From Ruminococcus sp. (GTDB lineage: Bacteria > Bacillota > Clostridia > Oscillospirales > Acutalibacteraceae), in NCBI GenBank assembly GCA_017404145.1, contig JAFRCW010000004.1, forward strand, positions 1-64,000: 64,000 nucleotides of DNA. The letters run 5' to 3'. Shown here one piece after another: positions 8,216 to 16,913 of the stretch. Under the pieces are notes generated by a model, which made no database searches, was not told the origin of the DNA, and saw nothing but the letters and a program-made list of their open reading frames with translations. Made by a program: the position numbers and the translations under genes. Each line of letters begins with the position of its first letter. Position 1 is the stretch's first letter.

Positions 8216-8246
8216 AAAAAAGAAGGAACGGCAAAGCGTTCCTTCT
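8216..8246 (-). terminator. Rho-independent terminator of rpsB-tsf
   Basis: On the minus strand AGAAGGAACG and CGTTCCTTCT pair around a 6-nt loop, followed by a run of T residues. It lies 50 bases past the tsf stop. Confidence 0.88.
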
Positions 8247-8296
8247 GTAAAGCTTATTGACTTGTTGTCAGATTAACGTATTGACTTCAGGTCGGA

Positions 8297-9220
8297 TTAT
8301 TTCACCATGGAAGCGACTTCCGCTGCGAAATCGTCCTGCTTCTTCTCGATGCCTTCACCCTTCTCGAAGCGTACGAACTTCTTGATGACGATAGAGCCGC
8401 CGAGCTTCTTCGCGGTAGCCTCGGTGTACTTGCCGACGGTCAGGGAGCTGTCCTTGACGAACTCCTGATCGACAAGGCAGTTCTCCTTATAGAACTTGCC
8501 GATCTTGCCTTCAACGATCTTGGAGAGAACCTGCTCGGGCTTATTCGCCATCTTAGGATCCTGCTTCATCTGAGCGACCATGATATCCTTCTCATGAGCG
8601 ATCACATCTGCGGGAACGCTGTCCTTATCAAGATAAGAGGTATTCAGCGCGGCGATCTGCATCGCAACGTCCTTGCCGTAAGCGACGAACTCAGGATTCG
8701 CGGAATCGATATCTGTCTCGAAGTTGACGAGCACGCCGATCTTGCCGCCTGCGTGTACATAAGCGACAGAGGGACCCTCAAATCTCTCGAAACGTCTGAT
8801 CTGAATGTTCTCGCCGATGGTCAGGACCTTCTCCTGAAGCAGCTCGGCAACGGTCATCTCGGTACCCTCCGCCTTGAGCGCGAGCAGCGCCTCTACGTCG
8901 GCGGGAGCGTTGTTGAGTACGGTCAGAGCGCAAGCCTTGACAAACGCCTGGAAATCAGCGTTCTTCGCGACGAAGTCGGTCTCAGCGTTGACTTCAATAA
9001 CGACGCCCTTGGTGTTATCCTCGTTGGTCATCGCGAAAGCGATACCCTCGGCGGCTACTCTGGAAGCCTTCTTCGCCTGCTTGGCGAGACCCTGTTCTCT
9101 TAAAAAGTCAATTGCGGCGTCCATATCGCCGTTTGCGGCGGTCAGAGCCTTTTTGCAGTCCATCATGCCGCAGCCGGTCTTCTCACGAAGCGCCTTGACA
9201 TCCTGTGCGGTAAATGCCAT
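8297..9220 (-). CDS. tsf: Elongation factor Ts
   Basis: EF-Ts is the nucleotide exchange factor of EF-Tu. The 307-residue protein has the N-terminal UBA-like domain with the signature LREKTGCGMMDCKKAL, then NAETDFVAKN and the dimerisation domain. The ATG at 9218-9220 (MAFTAQDVK) is chosen over an in-frame TTG three codons upstream because AAAGGA lies 9 nt before it. It is cotranscribed with rpsB upstream, the near-universal order, and ends before a strong terminator. The rpsB-tsf gap holds a repeat mosaic. Confidence 0.98.
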   Translation of the reverse strand: MAFTAQDVKALREKTGCGMMDCKKALTAANGDMDAAIDFLREQGLAKQAKKASRVAAEGIAFAMTNEDNTKGVVIEVNAETDFVAKNADFQAFVKACALTVLNNAPADVEALLALKAEGTEMTVAELLQEKVLTIGENIQIRRFERFEGPSVAYVHAGGKIGVLVNFETDIDSANPEFVAYGKDVAMQIAALNTSYLDKDSVPADVIAHEKDIMVAQMKQDPKMANKPEQVLSKIVEGKIGKFYKENCLVDQEFVKDSSLTVGKYTEATAKKLGGSIVIKKFVRFEKGEGIEKKQDDFAAEVASMVK

Positions 9221-9234
9221 ATATACCAATCCTT

Positions 9235-9436
9235 TCGTTTTTTACAATAGTCATTAAGAGGGCTTCAGCTCGCAGAAATCTCACGATGTTAGTGGTTAGT
9301 GTTTAGTGGATAGTGGTTAGTTATTTTGAACAGCCGTCCGCAGGACCCTACGAACTAACAACTAACAACCAACAACTAATACCCAAACAACGGGATCCTC
9401 TCGGTTGCTTTACTCCCTCTAAATAACAATAAATGA
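9235..9436. repeat. Opposed-arm repeat element between rpsB and tsf
   Basis: GAGGGCTTCAGCTCGCAGAA (9259 on; related in inverse orientation to 3115-3133) is followed by arms GTTAGTGGTTAGTGTTTAG (9279 on) and ACTAACAACTAACAACC (9355 on), which face each other across CAGCCGTCCGCAGGACCCTAC. Confidence 0.65.
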
Positions 9437-10174
9437 TTATTCTTCTACTACGTCTTCCTCAGCAGGCTCTTCGACCGCGGCAGCGCCCATCTGGCCTTCT
9501 TTGCCTTCGATGATCGCGTTCGCCATAGCGCCGGAGATCAGCTTGACAGCGCGGATCGCGTCGTCGTTGCCGGGGATAATATAGTCGACGTCGTCGGGGT
9601 CACAGTTGGTGTCGACGATCGCAACGATCGGGATACCGAGCTTCTTCGCTTCGGCTACGGCAATCTTCTCTTTTCTCGGGTCAACGATAAAGAGCGCGCC
9701 GGGCATCTCGGTCATTTCCTTGATGCCGCCGAGGAACTTCTCGAGCTTCTCGATCTCGAGGTTGAGCTTGATGACTTCCTTCTTGGGAAGCAGATCAAAG
9801 GTGCCGTCCTCTTCCATGGTACGAAGCTGCTTGAGTCTCGCGATTCTTCTTCTGATGGTGGTGAAGTTAGTCAACATACCGCCGAGCCATCTGGCGTTGA
9901 CATAGTAAGCGCCGGCACGTTCTGCCTCTTCCTTCACGCTCTCCATCGCCTGCTTCTTGGTGCCGACGAACAGGACGGACTTGCCTTCCATGGAGATTTC
10001 CTTGACGAAGTTGTAGGCTTCTTCCAACTTGACAACGGTCTTCTGCAAGTCGATGATGTAGATACCGTTTCTCTCGGTGAAGATGTACGGAGCCATCTTA
10101 GGGTTCCATCTTCTGGTCTGGTGACCGAAATGTACGCCGGCCTCCAAGAGCTGTTTCATAGAAACTACTGCCAT
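9437..10174 (-). CDS. rpsB: 30S ribosomal protein S2
   Basis: S2 is a primary protein of the 30S subunit near the neck. The 245 residues include the signature [36 protein letters not shown], and the second signature region [25 protein letters not shown]. The C-terminus has the usual acidic tail. A strong AAGGAGG sits before the ATG. A promoter and a structured leader of about 135 nt precede it, which suggests autoregulation. Confidence 0.98.
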   Translation of the reverse strand: MAVVSMKQLLEAGVHFGHQTRRWNPKMAPYIFTERNGIYIIDLQKTVVKLEEAYNFVKEISMEGKSVLFVGTKKQAMESVKEEAERAGAYYVNARWLGGMLTNFTTIRRRIARLKQLRTMEEDGTFDLLPKKEVIKLNLEIEKLEKFLGGIKEMTEMPGALFIVDPRKEKIAVAEAKKLGIPIVAIVDTNCDPDDVDYIIPGNDDAIRAVKLISGAMANAIIEGKEGQMGAAAVEEPAEEDVVEE

Positions 10175-10308
10175 TTGTGTTTACCTCCTTAGGTTAAAAC
10201 CTCCGCGGACGCCTTGTATTTTGACAGGAAAACCACGGGTCTCTCCCGCGGCACCCAACTGTCAAGCGCCTCGCGTGTGTCGTGTCTGTCAAATAGCCGT
10301 ACAGACGC
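10175..10308 (-). ncRNA. Structured 5' leader of rpsB (possible S2 autoregulatory RNA)
   Basis: In the leader RNA, TTGACAG and CTGTCAA (10221-10227 and 10259-10265) form an outer 7-bp stem enclosing CCGCGGG-AGAGA-CCCGTGG (10233-10251). A second hairpin pairs GTCTGT with ACAGAC (10284-10306). The structure is seen by hand folding; that S2 binds it is inference from the many ribosomal-protein leaders known. Confidence 0.5.
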
Positions 10309-10315
10309 AGAATCC

Positions 10316-10343
10316 ATTATAACACAAAATCAGAAAAAATCAA
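10316..10343 (-). promoter_or_regulatory. Sigma-A type promoter for rpsB-tsf
   Basis: On the minus strand TTGATT (10338-10343) and a perfect TATAAT (10316-10321) are 16 bp apart. Confidence 0.65.
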
Positions 10344-10384
10344 GAGAAAAAAACATTTTTTTGAGTGAAGAAGCAAGTGCTGTT

Positions 10385-10690
10385 TTTTATGAAATATGAA
10401 AAATGAAGTATGAAATGTGAAGGGCGGGCTCTGCCCGCACCCGAATTTATAATTTGTCATTCTGAGCGGTGCCCACAGGGCAATACGCGAAGCGTTTAGT
10501 CGAAGAATCCCCTTCCTGTTACTACCGTCTGCATTGAGAGTCCCTTATCAAACGGTAGTAATGACAGGGGGATTGCCACGTCGTGACCGCAAGGATCACT
10601 CCTCGCAATGACAATTACCAATCAGGTGCGGACAGCGTCCGCCCTTTCAGTTCTTATTTCTTAGTTCTTATTTCTTAGTTTGAAAAAAAC
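10385..10690. repeat. Intergenic repeat mosaic upstream of the deacetylase gene
   Basis: No gene. ATGAAATATGAAAAATGAAG words are followed by GGGCGGGCTCTGCCCGCACC, then a long element from GTCATTCTGAGCGGTGCCC (10457 on) to CTCGCAATGACAA (10600 on). This last part contains ATCCCCTTCCTGTTACTACCG opposed to CGGTAGTAATGACAGGGGGAT, a 21-base imperfect inverted repeat. TTCTTATTTCTTAGTT words close it. Confidence 0.75.
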
Positions 10691-10744
10691 ACATTATATT
10701 GTAATAAAACATTTTTAAAATAACTATATATTGTGAAAAAATTT

Positions 10745-10792
10745 GTTATTATTCTAAATAATAACCATTAATCTGTCGAAGCATAGTAGAAT
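10745..10792 (+). promoter_or_regulatory. Palindrome plus Spo0A-box-like site before deacetylase
   Basis: GTTATTATT-CTA-AATAATAAC (10745-10765) is a perfect palindrome with 9-bp arms. TGTCGAA (10774-10780), the Spo0A box consensus, and a -10-like TAGAAT (10787-10792) follow. No good -35 is present at 17 bp. Operator function is inferred only. Confidence 0.4.
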
Positions 10793-10823
10793 AGTGTTTG
10801 AATTTGGGTTATATGAGGTACAT

Positions 10824-12317
10824 ATGGAAAACAACAACGACAGATATGACTTTTCCTATTTTGAAGATGATATGCCGTATGTCAGTCACAAAGACCGCGC
10901 TGCTCTTGAAAAACAGACGCACGCCTTTGAGTCGGATGACAACGTACGCGGCAAAACCCGCCGTCAGTCAAAAAAGAAACCCGCTTTCCATAAAGGCAGA
11001 GCCATCATTATCGGAGGCGGCGTTCTTCTGATTGCGCTGATCGTCGGTATTTTCGTTTTGATCGGCAGCATCAGCGCGGCGGTCAGAAACAGCGCGCTCA
11101 AAACCTCTGACGTCACCGATACATCGGTAACGTTCAGCTGGGATAAAATGAATAATGTCAGCGGATACAGCGTCTACGGCAAGGAAAACAGCGAAAAAAG
11201 CTATATTCTGATGGCGTCGGTAGACGATCCCGATATGACAAGCGTCACCGTCGACTCGCTGAATCAGGCATCGCAGTACAGCTTTTATATCGTGTCGGTG
11301 AAAAACGGCAAGGAGAGCAAGTTCGGCACCGCTGATAAACTCTTCACACTCCCCTCCCCTCCTGCTATGACCGGCGTTACCTCCGAGAGCGAAGGTGCGG
11401 TACATATCGACTGGACGCCCAACGATAAGGCGGACGGCTATATCGCAGAGTATAAATCGGAAGCCGGAGAATACTCTCCCGATCAGAGAATCACCGTCGA
11501 TTCCGGCAGCGCCTCTTCCTGTGATATCACCGGTCTGGAACCGGCTGAAAACTATACCGTCAGGATGTATTCCTATATGGCAGGCGAGGAACCGATCATC
11601 AGCCCTCCCTCACAGGAACAGAGTATCCGCGTCAGCCGCACCGAGGCACAGACTGCCTCCGGCGCGACCTATTTTGATAAGTATATTGATCCGAAAAAAC
11701 CGATGGTCGCTTTCACTTTCGACGACGGTCCTTTTGATGGAGTGAATTCCGACAGGATTCTTGACACGCTGGAGCAGTATAACGTCACTGCTACGTTCTT
11801 TATGGTGGGCTGTTATGTAGAGGATCATCCCGACAACCTTAAGCGTAAGGTCGATCTGCATATGGAGCTGGGCAACCACACCTGGGATCACTCCAAATAC
11901 GGAGAGAGCATCACTGTCGACGATATCAGACGGTGTTCCGACGCAATCTATGAGGTTACAGGGCAGCGTCCGACAGGCTTCCGTCCTCCCGGCGGCGCGC
12001 AGGGTGACGCGGTCCTTTCCGAAGCGACGGCAGAAGGTATGGCAATCTACCTATGGAATGTCAACAGCGAGGACTATGAGTCACAGAACGCCGATGCGAT
12101 ATATAATATGGTGATGGGCACCTTAGCCGACGGCAACATCATCGGTATGCATGACACCTATGAGGCAACCGCCGAAGCAGTGGAAAGACTGGTTCCCGAG
12201 ATCCTCGCGCAGGGCTATCAAATCGTCAGCGCGCATGACCTTGTCGTCGCCAAAACCGGAAATGAACCGGAACCCGGCGAGGTTTATTATGACTTTGTGA
12301 AGAAGGAATACGAATAA
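10824..12317 (+). CDS. Membrane-anchored polysaccharide deacetylase with two FnIII domains
   Basis: The 497-residue protein probably removes acetyl groups from a wall glycan (peptidoglycan or chitooligosaccharide-like). An acidic and basic cytoplasmic N-terminus of about 60 residues is followed by one membrane helix (IIIGGGVLLIALIVGIFVLI). Two fibronectin type III repeats (about residues 85-180 and 180-270) and a NodB domain (about 285-480) follow. NodB motifs are visible: TFDDGP, the metal-binding pair in NHTWDH, RPPGG, LWNVNSEDYE and IIGMHDTYEATAEA. ATG 10824 is chosen because GAGG lies 5 nt upstream. The site-rich upstream region hints at developmental control. Substrate is unknown. Confidence 0.9.
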   Translation: MENNNDRYDFSYFEDDMPYVSHKDRAALEKQTHAFESDDNVRGKTRRQSKKKPAFHKGRAIIIGGGVLLIALIVGIFVLIGSISAAVRNSALKTSDVTDTSVTFSWDKMNNVSGYSVYGKENSEKSYILMASVDDPDMTSVTVDSLNQASQYSFYIVSVKNGKESKFGTADKLFTLPSPPAMTGVTSESEGAVHIDWTPNDKADGYIAEYKSEAGEYSPDQRITVDSGSASSCDITGLEPAENYTVRMYSYMAGEEPIISPPSQEQSIRVSRTEAQTASGATYFDKYIDPKKPMVAFTFDDGPFDGVNSDRILDTLEQYNVTATFFMVGCYVEDHPDNLKRKVDLHMELGNHTWDHSKYGESITVDDIRRCSDAIYEVTGQRPTGFRPPGGAQGDAVLSEATAEGMAIYLWNVNSEDYESQNADAIYNMVMGTLADGNIIGMHDTYEATAEAVERLVPEILAQGYQIVSAHDLVVAKTGNEPEPGEVYYDFVKKEYE

Positions 12318-12735
12318 TTAACGAAGAATCAAAAACAGTAGGGTACGGTCTTGACGATACCGAATGATTGGTGAATGGTGAATGGTGAAAGGTGAATGGT
12401 TGCGGGCGGGCTCAGCCCACACCTGAATTGTAGAATTGTAGGGTACGGTCTTGACCGTACCGATATAACGATGTTTTACAATTACCGTAACCCTACGGGG
12501 TGAAAAGAAACGTTTCTTCAGCGGGAGGGTCAAGACCCTCCCCTACGGTGTTGTTTCAACGTCACATTATGTCGTAGGGAACAATGCCCTTCATCGTTCC
12601 GTTATCAATTGTTCGAGCGAAGCGAGTATCCTTAGTTCTTATTCCTTAGTTCTTCGTTCTTAGTTCACAACGCCCCTCCCCTACGGTGCAATCTGAGGCG
12701 AAAGAAATTCATTCCCTAACGATAAACAATCATAA
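12318..12735. repeat. Dense repeat mosaic between deacetylase and SleB-like gene
   Basis: No gene in about 470 bases. It has GTAGGGTACGGTCTTGACG (12338), GGTGAATGGTGAATGGTGAA words, GGGCGGGCTCAGCCCACACC, GGTACGGTC-TT-GACCGTACC (12442-12461), GGGAGGGTC-AA-GACCCTCCC (12522-12541), the second copy of the 59-bp unit (12572-12631) and TTAGTTCTTATTCCTTAG words. Confidence 0.75.
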
Positions 12736-12741
12736 AATGAC

Positions 12742-12773
12742 AAAAAAACAGACATCCCGCAAGGATGTCTGTT
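12742..12773 (-). terminator. Rho-independent terminator of the SleB-like gene
   Basis: The stem AACAGACATCC/GGATGTCTGTT (11 bp, 5-nt loop) is followed on the minus strand by seven T residues. Confidence 0.88.
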
Positions 12774-12790
12774 AAAGTGCGTCTATTGGG

Positions 12791-13645
12791 TTAATTCCAA
12801 GCGTCAAAAAATCTCTCAGCGCCGATTGCGCAGATATAATTCTGTGACTCGTGCCAGGAACTGGAACAATAGTCAGAAGCGTAGTAGAACAGTAATCTGT
12901 GCTGAACCGCCGAACCGCCCTGATCAAAGATGTAGCTGACAACGTCTTTGCAATCCGCGGTAGGCGTCATAGAAAGCGAACCGGAGTAACCGTAGTTCGA
13001 AATCACGGCGTCAGCGGAACCTGCGCCGCTTCTGATCCACGCGTCTCTCATACACTGTGCGACAAGCGCCATCGCGGTATAACCGCAGTAGCCGCTTTCT
13101 CTCATGACAACGCGTTCAATCTTATCACGGTCACTGTCAGACAGCGAGATCGCGTAAGGAGTGTAGCTCGGATCGGGGTTGTCGATATCCATCAGATATC
13201 CGCCGTCCGACGCGCCGGTTACATAAGAAGAACCGGAAGAGCTCTCATAGCTTGAGTCTGAATAAGAACTGCTGTAATCCTCGTCGTCGTCTTCATCGTC
13301 ATAGGAGGTTGTCTGCACCTGAGCGTCTGTCTCCTGAACGGAAGCTTCGGTAGGAGCCTGAGTCTCCTCTTCCTTCTTCTGTTCCTCGGCGATGATGGAA
13401 AGCTGCTTCTCAACAGCCTCGTGGGCTTCCTTCTTCGCTGCGTCGATCACAATCGCGCGGCTCAAAGCAAGCTCGACCTCAACGGGATCGGATATATTAT
13501 CGATAATAGTATTTATGGTTTCTGTTTTGTCTGTTCCTCTGGCAGCTCCTACTTCAGGCGCAAGAATAAGAGTGTTCGCGATCAAGAGAGCAACGCACAG
13601 CGTTACTAGAATAAATTTGGTGGTACGCTTGAGTTTGATACTCAT
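12791..13645 (-). CDS. Secreted cell-wall hydrolase, SleB/CwlJ-like
   Basis: The 284-residue exported protein has a signal peptide or anchor helix (residues about 9-32), an Ala/Glu-rich helical region, a low-complexity Asp/Ser/Tyr linker and a C-terminal domain of about 120 residues. That domain resembles the SleB-type cortex-lytic (Hydrolase_2) fold: ERVVMRESGYCGYTAMALVAQ supplies the likely catalytic Glu, followed by FYYASDYCSSSWHES and GAERFFDAWN. ATG 13645 follows AAAGGAGG at 7 nt. In a sporulating host it could act on spore cortex or vegetative wall; the sequence cannot decide. It has its own terminator. Confidence 0.72.
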   Translation of the reverse strand: MSIKLKRTTKFILVTLCVALLIANTLILAPEVGAARGTDKTETINTIIDNISDPVEVELALSRAIVIDAAKKEAHEAVEKQLSIIAEEQKKEEETQAPTEASVQETDAQVQTTSYDDEDDDEDYSSSYSDSSYESSSGSSYVTGASDGGYLMDIDNPDPSYTPYAISLSDSDRDKIERVVMRESGYCGYTAMALVAQCMRDAWIRSGAGSADAVISNYGYSGSLSMTPTADCKDVVSYIFDQGGSAVQHRLLFYYASDYCSSSWHESQNYICAIGAERFFDAWN

Positions 13646-13881
13646 ATTCAAGCCTCCTTTCAATAGTAGTGGTCGAGAATTTCGACTCAGAATGAATACG
13701 GATCTGTGACCCGCAGTTCATTTCGTGATATATTAAATCATAAAAATAAAATAATTGCAAGTTTGTAACTTTTGTGTTTTGATTCTATGAAAGAAAATTA
13801 ATAGTGTTTTGATTCGAAATTAGAATTATTATTAGTAAAAAATATACAGAATACACAACAAAAGATAGTGCAAGTTGCCAT

Positions 13882-14190
13882 TTAGCACAAAAATATTTGG
13901 TTACAGAATGTAACAAATTTATTACACTTTTTTGCTTTCTTTGGCATTTTTTGCACAGAAAAGTCGACTAAAATCGTGTCTTCCCCCAAGAGTCGGATTT
14001 TTTCCCACGGAATAACACAATCATCTTGTCGTCCGAACAGCCCGAAGAACCGTGGCCTGCCGAAGACGATCAGCGATACGATCCTTGCGCACTTGGAATC
14101 GATGACAAGATCATCGGCATAACCGATCTTTTGACCGTCCGAGGCATTGATCACTTCCTTTCTTCGTATTTCTGAAAAGGTTATCCGCAC
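13882..14190 (-). CDS. YlmC/YmxH-family PRC-barrel protein
   Basis: The 102-residue protein matches the small PRC-barrel family (YlmC/YmxH) common in spore formers, of unknown function: ITFSEIRRKEVINASDGQKIG, YADDLVIDS, ARIVSLIVFGRPRFFGLFGR and CVIPWEKIRLLGEDTILVDF. The start is GTG with GGAGG 7 nt upstream. The family usually ends soon after the IPWEKI strand; here about 20 extra basic and Cys-containing residues follow (KKAKKCNKFVTFCNQIFLC). It stands alone between the SleB-like and DHHW genes. Confidence 0.8.
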   Translation of the reverse strand: MRITFSEIRRKEVINASDGQKIGYADDLVIDSKCARIVSLIVFGRPRFFGLFGRQDDCVIPWEKIRLLGEDTILVDFSVQKMPKKAKKCNKFVTFCNQIFLC

Positions 14191-14368
14191 TGTCCCGCCT
14201 CCGCTGATTAATGTCTCATTTCATTGTATTCAGTATACACTGCAAATATGTCAAAAAAATACACCCACCGTAAAGTGAGTGTAAACATATTATGAATTCT
14301 GTATGAAAACAGAACAGTTTTTTTGAAAAGTTGCATTAGAATATGCAGCTTTTTCACTATAAAGCGTC

Positions 14369-15520
14369 CTATAAAATGTTTTCGATCGAGTCTAAGATGG
14401 ACTGGTTTGCACAGAACATAATATTGGTCATAATCAGCACCTCGTCGATCTCATTCTCTTCGCAGAACTCGCTCAAGTCGCCGTTCCAATAACGGAAATC
14501 GATGGAATAAATCTCGTTATAATTGTAAGTCAAAAACGGAATAAAGGCGTTGCCGTAGCTTTCGTGGACAACGGCGATCTTCTTTCCGCAAACAGAATCG
14601 CTTTTGCTGCGGATGACTTCCATCGGATAATCACCCATCAGAAAAAGGCAGTAAACGTCACTGCCGGAGGGGATCCCTTCGTAATAACAGGTATCGTAGT
14701 GAAACACCTCGCCGTCCTCGGTAGTGATATCATCGGTGACCGCGTAAGGAAACTGCCAATAGGTGACGGAATCGGTATTCAATTCGGCGGTGACGACCCG
14801 CGTGATAGAACCGGTAAAGCCGTCAACCGTTTGCTCGGTACAGTCGTCAAGGCTGAGAATCGGCAAGCCGGCTGTTTCAGCGAAAGCGGAATACGCGTAA
14901 TAAGCGCCCAGTCCGGTCCAGTGATGGTCAGAGGCGAAATATAAATACTCGTTACAGTGAGTGGAAAGAAGGTTATACGGATTGACCGGCACGGCGGCGC
15001 TTTCGATTGAGGTATACGCGGTTCTCATAAAGTCCGCCTGAGAATCGGTACCGACAGCGTTATCACCCGTAAGAAGCCGTGAAGGCAGTCCGAATTCCGC
15101 GTGGAGCGGGACGATCATCGCGTATGTGGTAACGTTTTCTCCCATCTTTTCAGCGGCAGTATCCGTAAAAGATGCCCAACGCTTGGCGTTTGCTTCTCCC
15201 CCGTAGAATAAAGAAAACGCCTGACCGTTCCAGATATAATACTCGTCCTCGTAGACGCCTTCGCCCCCGGCGTCCTCGGGATCGGCGGGGATATAGGTAT
15301 CAATGGATAACAGCTCGTCGGCAGCGGTTTCTTCCTCAGTAGGAGGCTCTGTCACCGCCACGTCGGGCGTCGCCGCATCGGCGGAAGGCTGTGTTGCTTC
15401 CGTAGACATCGATACATTACAAGAGCCTAAGGTAAGCGCGCTGAACAAAATGACAGCCGCAAGCAGAATGTCGATCACGGTGATAAGGCGGCGGTGTGAT
15501 GAAGATAAAACAGTTTTCAT
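14369..15520 (-). CDS. DHHW-family SGNH-like extracellular protein
   Basis: The 383-residue protein has one N-terminal membrane segment (residues about 14-33), a Thr/Glu-rich linker and an extracellular domain with the DHHW hallmark (FASDHHWTGLGAYYAY) and a C-terminal block (VVHESYGNAFIPFLTYNY). The DHHW family is related to AlgJ/AlgX-like SGNH acetylation proteins. ATG 15520 is preferred to the upstream GTG because the GTG frame would overlap the end of the upstream gene. It is 19 nt downstream of a DUF4358-like lipoprotein gene. Such pairs are usually found near an MBOAT acyltransferase, but none is adjacent here. Confidence 0.75.
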   Translation of the reverse strand: MKTVLSSSHRRLITVIDILLAAVILFSALTLGSCNVSMSTEATQPSADAATPDVAVTEPPTEEETAADELLSIDTYIPADPEDAGGEGVYEDEYYIWNGQAFSLFYGGEANAKRWASFTDTAAEKMGENVTTYAMIVPLHAEFGLPSRLLTGDNAVGTDSQADFMRTAYTSIESAAVPVNPYNLLSTHCNEYLYFASDHHWTGLGAYYAYSAFAETAGLPILSLDDCTEQTVDGFTGSITRVVTAELNTDSVTYWQFPYAVTDDITTEDGEVFHYDTCYYEGIPSGSDVYCLFLMGDYPMEVIRSKSDSVCGKKIAVVHESYGNAFIPFLTYNYNEIYSIDFRYWNGDLSEFCEENEIDEVLIMTNIMFCANQSILDSIENIL

Positions 15521-15539
15521 AGCGAGTTTCTCTTTCCCT

Positions 15540-16010
15540 TTATCCGATGGCGGTGTTGACAATATTCATCATACCGTCGTAGTTTTCCGATACGATCATA
15601 GTAACGAAATTTCCTGAAGAGGTCACGCCGCACTGCTTCGCCATTTCAAGCTCTTCGGGGCTGTAGGAAGCGTACATACTGACAATGGAATGATACCGAT
15701 GGTCAAGCTCCGTTTTGATTCTTTCGGCGGCGGCGGCGTCAACCGCCTCCACCAGCACGATCTCCGCGGGAGCGTTGGTGCTGTTCTTCTTGATCTGAGC
15801 GGCAAACTGTCTGACGTCGTCGGGAGAAATCGAGTAGTAAACCTCCAGTTCGGATGCGTCCGTCAGCTCACGGAAGTCGCCGGTATTCTCCGGATATGCC
15901 GTGTTGATATCACTGAGTACCGCCTTTAGATCAGTGTCCTTTCGGGAGCAGCCGAACAGCAGTACCGGCAGGAGAAAAAGAAGCAGAAATAACGAGATCT
16001 GTCTTTTCAT
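15540..16010 (-). CDS. Lipoprotein, DUF4358-like
   Basis: The 156-residue protein has a lipoprotein signal peptide (FLLLFLLPVLLFGCSRKD, lipobox LLFGC) and should be attached to the outer face of the membrane. The mature part (ISPDDVRQFAAQIKK, APAEIVLVEAVDAAAAERIKTEL, HRYHSIVSMYASYSPEEL, FVTMIVSENYDGMMNIVN) matches the DUF4358 pattern, where an N-terminal alpha/beta unit resembles substrate-sensing folds. It is the first gene of a two-gene unit with the DHHW gene, suggesting a shared role at the surface. Function is unproven. Confidence 0.7.
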   Translation of the reverse strand: MKRQISLFLLLFLLPVLLFGCSRKDTDLKAVLSDINTAYPENTGDFRELTDASELEVYYSISPDDVRQFAAQIKKNSTNAPAEIVLVEAVDAAAAERIKTELDHRYHSIVSMYASYSPEELEMAKQCGVTSSGNFVTMIVSENYDGMMNIVNTAIG

Positions 16011-16089
16011 AAGTATGCCCTCCCCATCACCTTTCAGCTACACATTATAACATAAATTCCCACGATAACAAGAAATGTTACATAATTTT

Positions 16090-16230
16090 CATCGAATTTT
16101 CAGATAAAAATATGTTGAGTTGTTAGTTGTTGGTTATTGGTTGTCAGTTGATAACACGGTAAAGTAAGATATATCAATAGCCGTGCGCAGCACCCATTCA
16201 ACTAAAAACCGGTAACTAGGAACTGGGAAC
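16090..16230. repeat. TTAGTTG-word repeat upstream of the ntp terminator
   Basis: TTGAGTTGTTAGTTGTTGG words (about 16112-16150) and AACTAGGAACTGGGAAC words (about 16213-16230) flank the core GCCGTGCGCAGCACCC. It resembles the 2888-3198 and 9235-9436 elements. Confidence 0.5.
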
Positions 16231-16257
16231 AAAAAAAGACGCCGTTTATACGGCGTC
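16231..16257 (-). terminator. Terminator of the V-ATPase operon
   Basis: GACGCCGT-ATAA-ACGGCGTC (8 bp) is followed on the minus strand by seven T residues, just past the subunit D stop. Confidence 0.9.
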
Positions 16258-16265
16258 GTGCGGTA

Positions 16266-16913
16266 TTAATATCCGTGAGCTTGTTGGAGCATCATATCCT
16301 TGACCTTCATCAATCGGGTCTGGGTAGATCGCTCGTTCTCATCGAGTTTTCTGACGATATAACGGATCTGCTCCTGTGTCTGGGGGATCATAACATGCTC
16401 CAGAGCGTTGACTCTGCGGCGGGTCTTTTCGATCTCCGCCGCCATCAGCTGGCAGGACTTCTCCACTTCGGCGAGCTTGATCAGGTCGGGCAGGATATCC
16501 GAAAGAGACTTGACTGCGTCGTCCAGATCGGCGGAGGTGAACGCAAAGCCGTAGGAATAGATATCGTTCTCGTCGGGGGTGCGGGTGGTATAGGAGAACT
16601 GAGGAATATCCACGCTCATCACGTTCTTGAAACCCTGTGTAACGTAGACCTCCTGCTTCGGCGCGAGCAAAGCGGCTTTCAGCGTCTCATCGCTCATCGA
16701 AGCCTTCGCCAAAACAAAATCGGAATTTGCTTTACGGATGCCTTCTTCTACCCGAATCCTCAGCGCCTTGTTTTCTTTCACGAGTTCTAAGAACTGACGC
16801 ATCAGCTCGTCACGCTTATCCTTGAGCAGTTTATGGCCGCGGGTGGCGGTATTCAGTTTTTTCTTGAGCTTACTAAGCTCCATTCTGGTCGGATTGACCT
16901 GTTTGACTGCCAT
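16266..16913 (-). CDS. ntpD: V-type ATP synthase subunit D
   Basis: Subunit D forms the central rotor shaft of the V1 part. The 215 residues are mostly long coiled coil, with the conserved N-terminal block [32 protein letters not shown] and the C-terminal [24 protein letters not shown] 16913 is chosen because AAAGGTGAC precedes it. It is the last gene of the operon, followed by a terminator; the gap to subunit B is filled by an opposed-arm AT-word repeat. Confidence 0.96.
   Translation of the reverse strand: MAVKQVNPTRMELSKLKKKLNTATRGHKLLKDKRDELMRQFLELVKENKALRIRVEEGIRKANSDFVLAKASMSDETLKAALLAPKQEVYVTQGFKNVMSVDIPQFSYTTRTPDENDIYSYGFAFTSADLDDAVKSLSDILPDLIKLAEVEKSCQLMAAEIEKTRRRVNALEHVMIPQTQEQIRYIVRKLDENERSTQTRLMKVKDMMLQQAHGY

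Noticed and set aside
10620..10690. Tandem short words that look like a CRISPR or satellite array
   Set aside because: Units are under 15 bases, contiguous and degenerate, with no spacers of constant length and no cas genes nearby.
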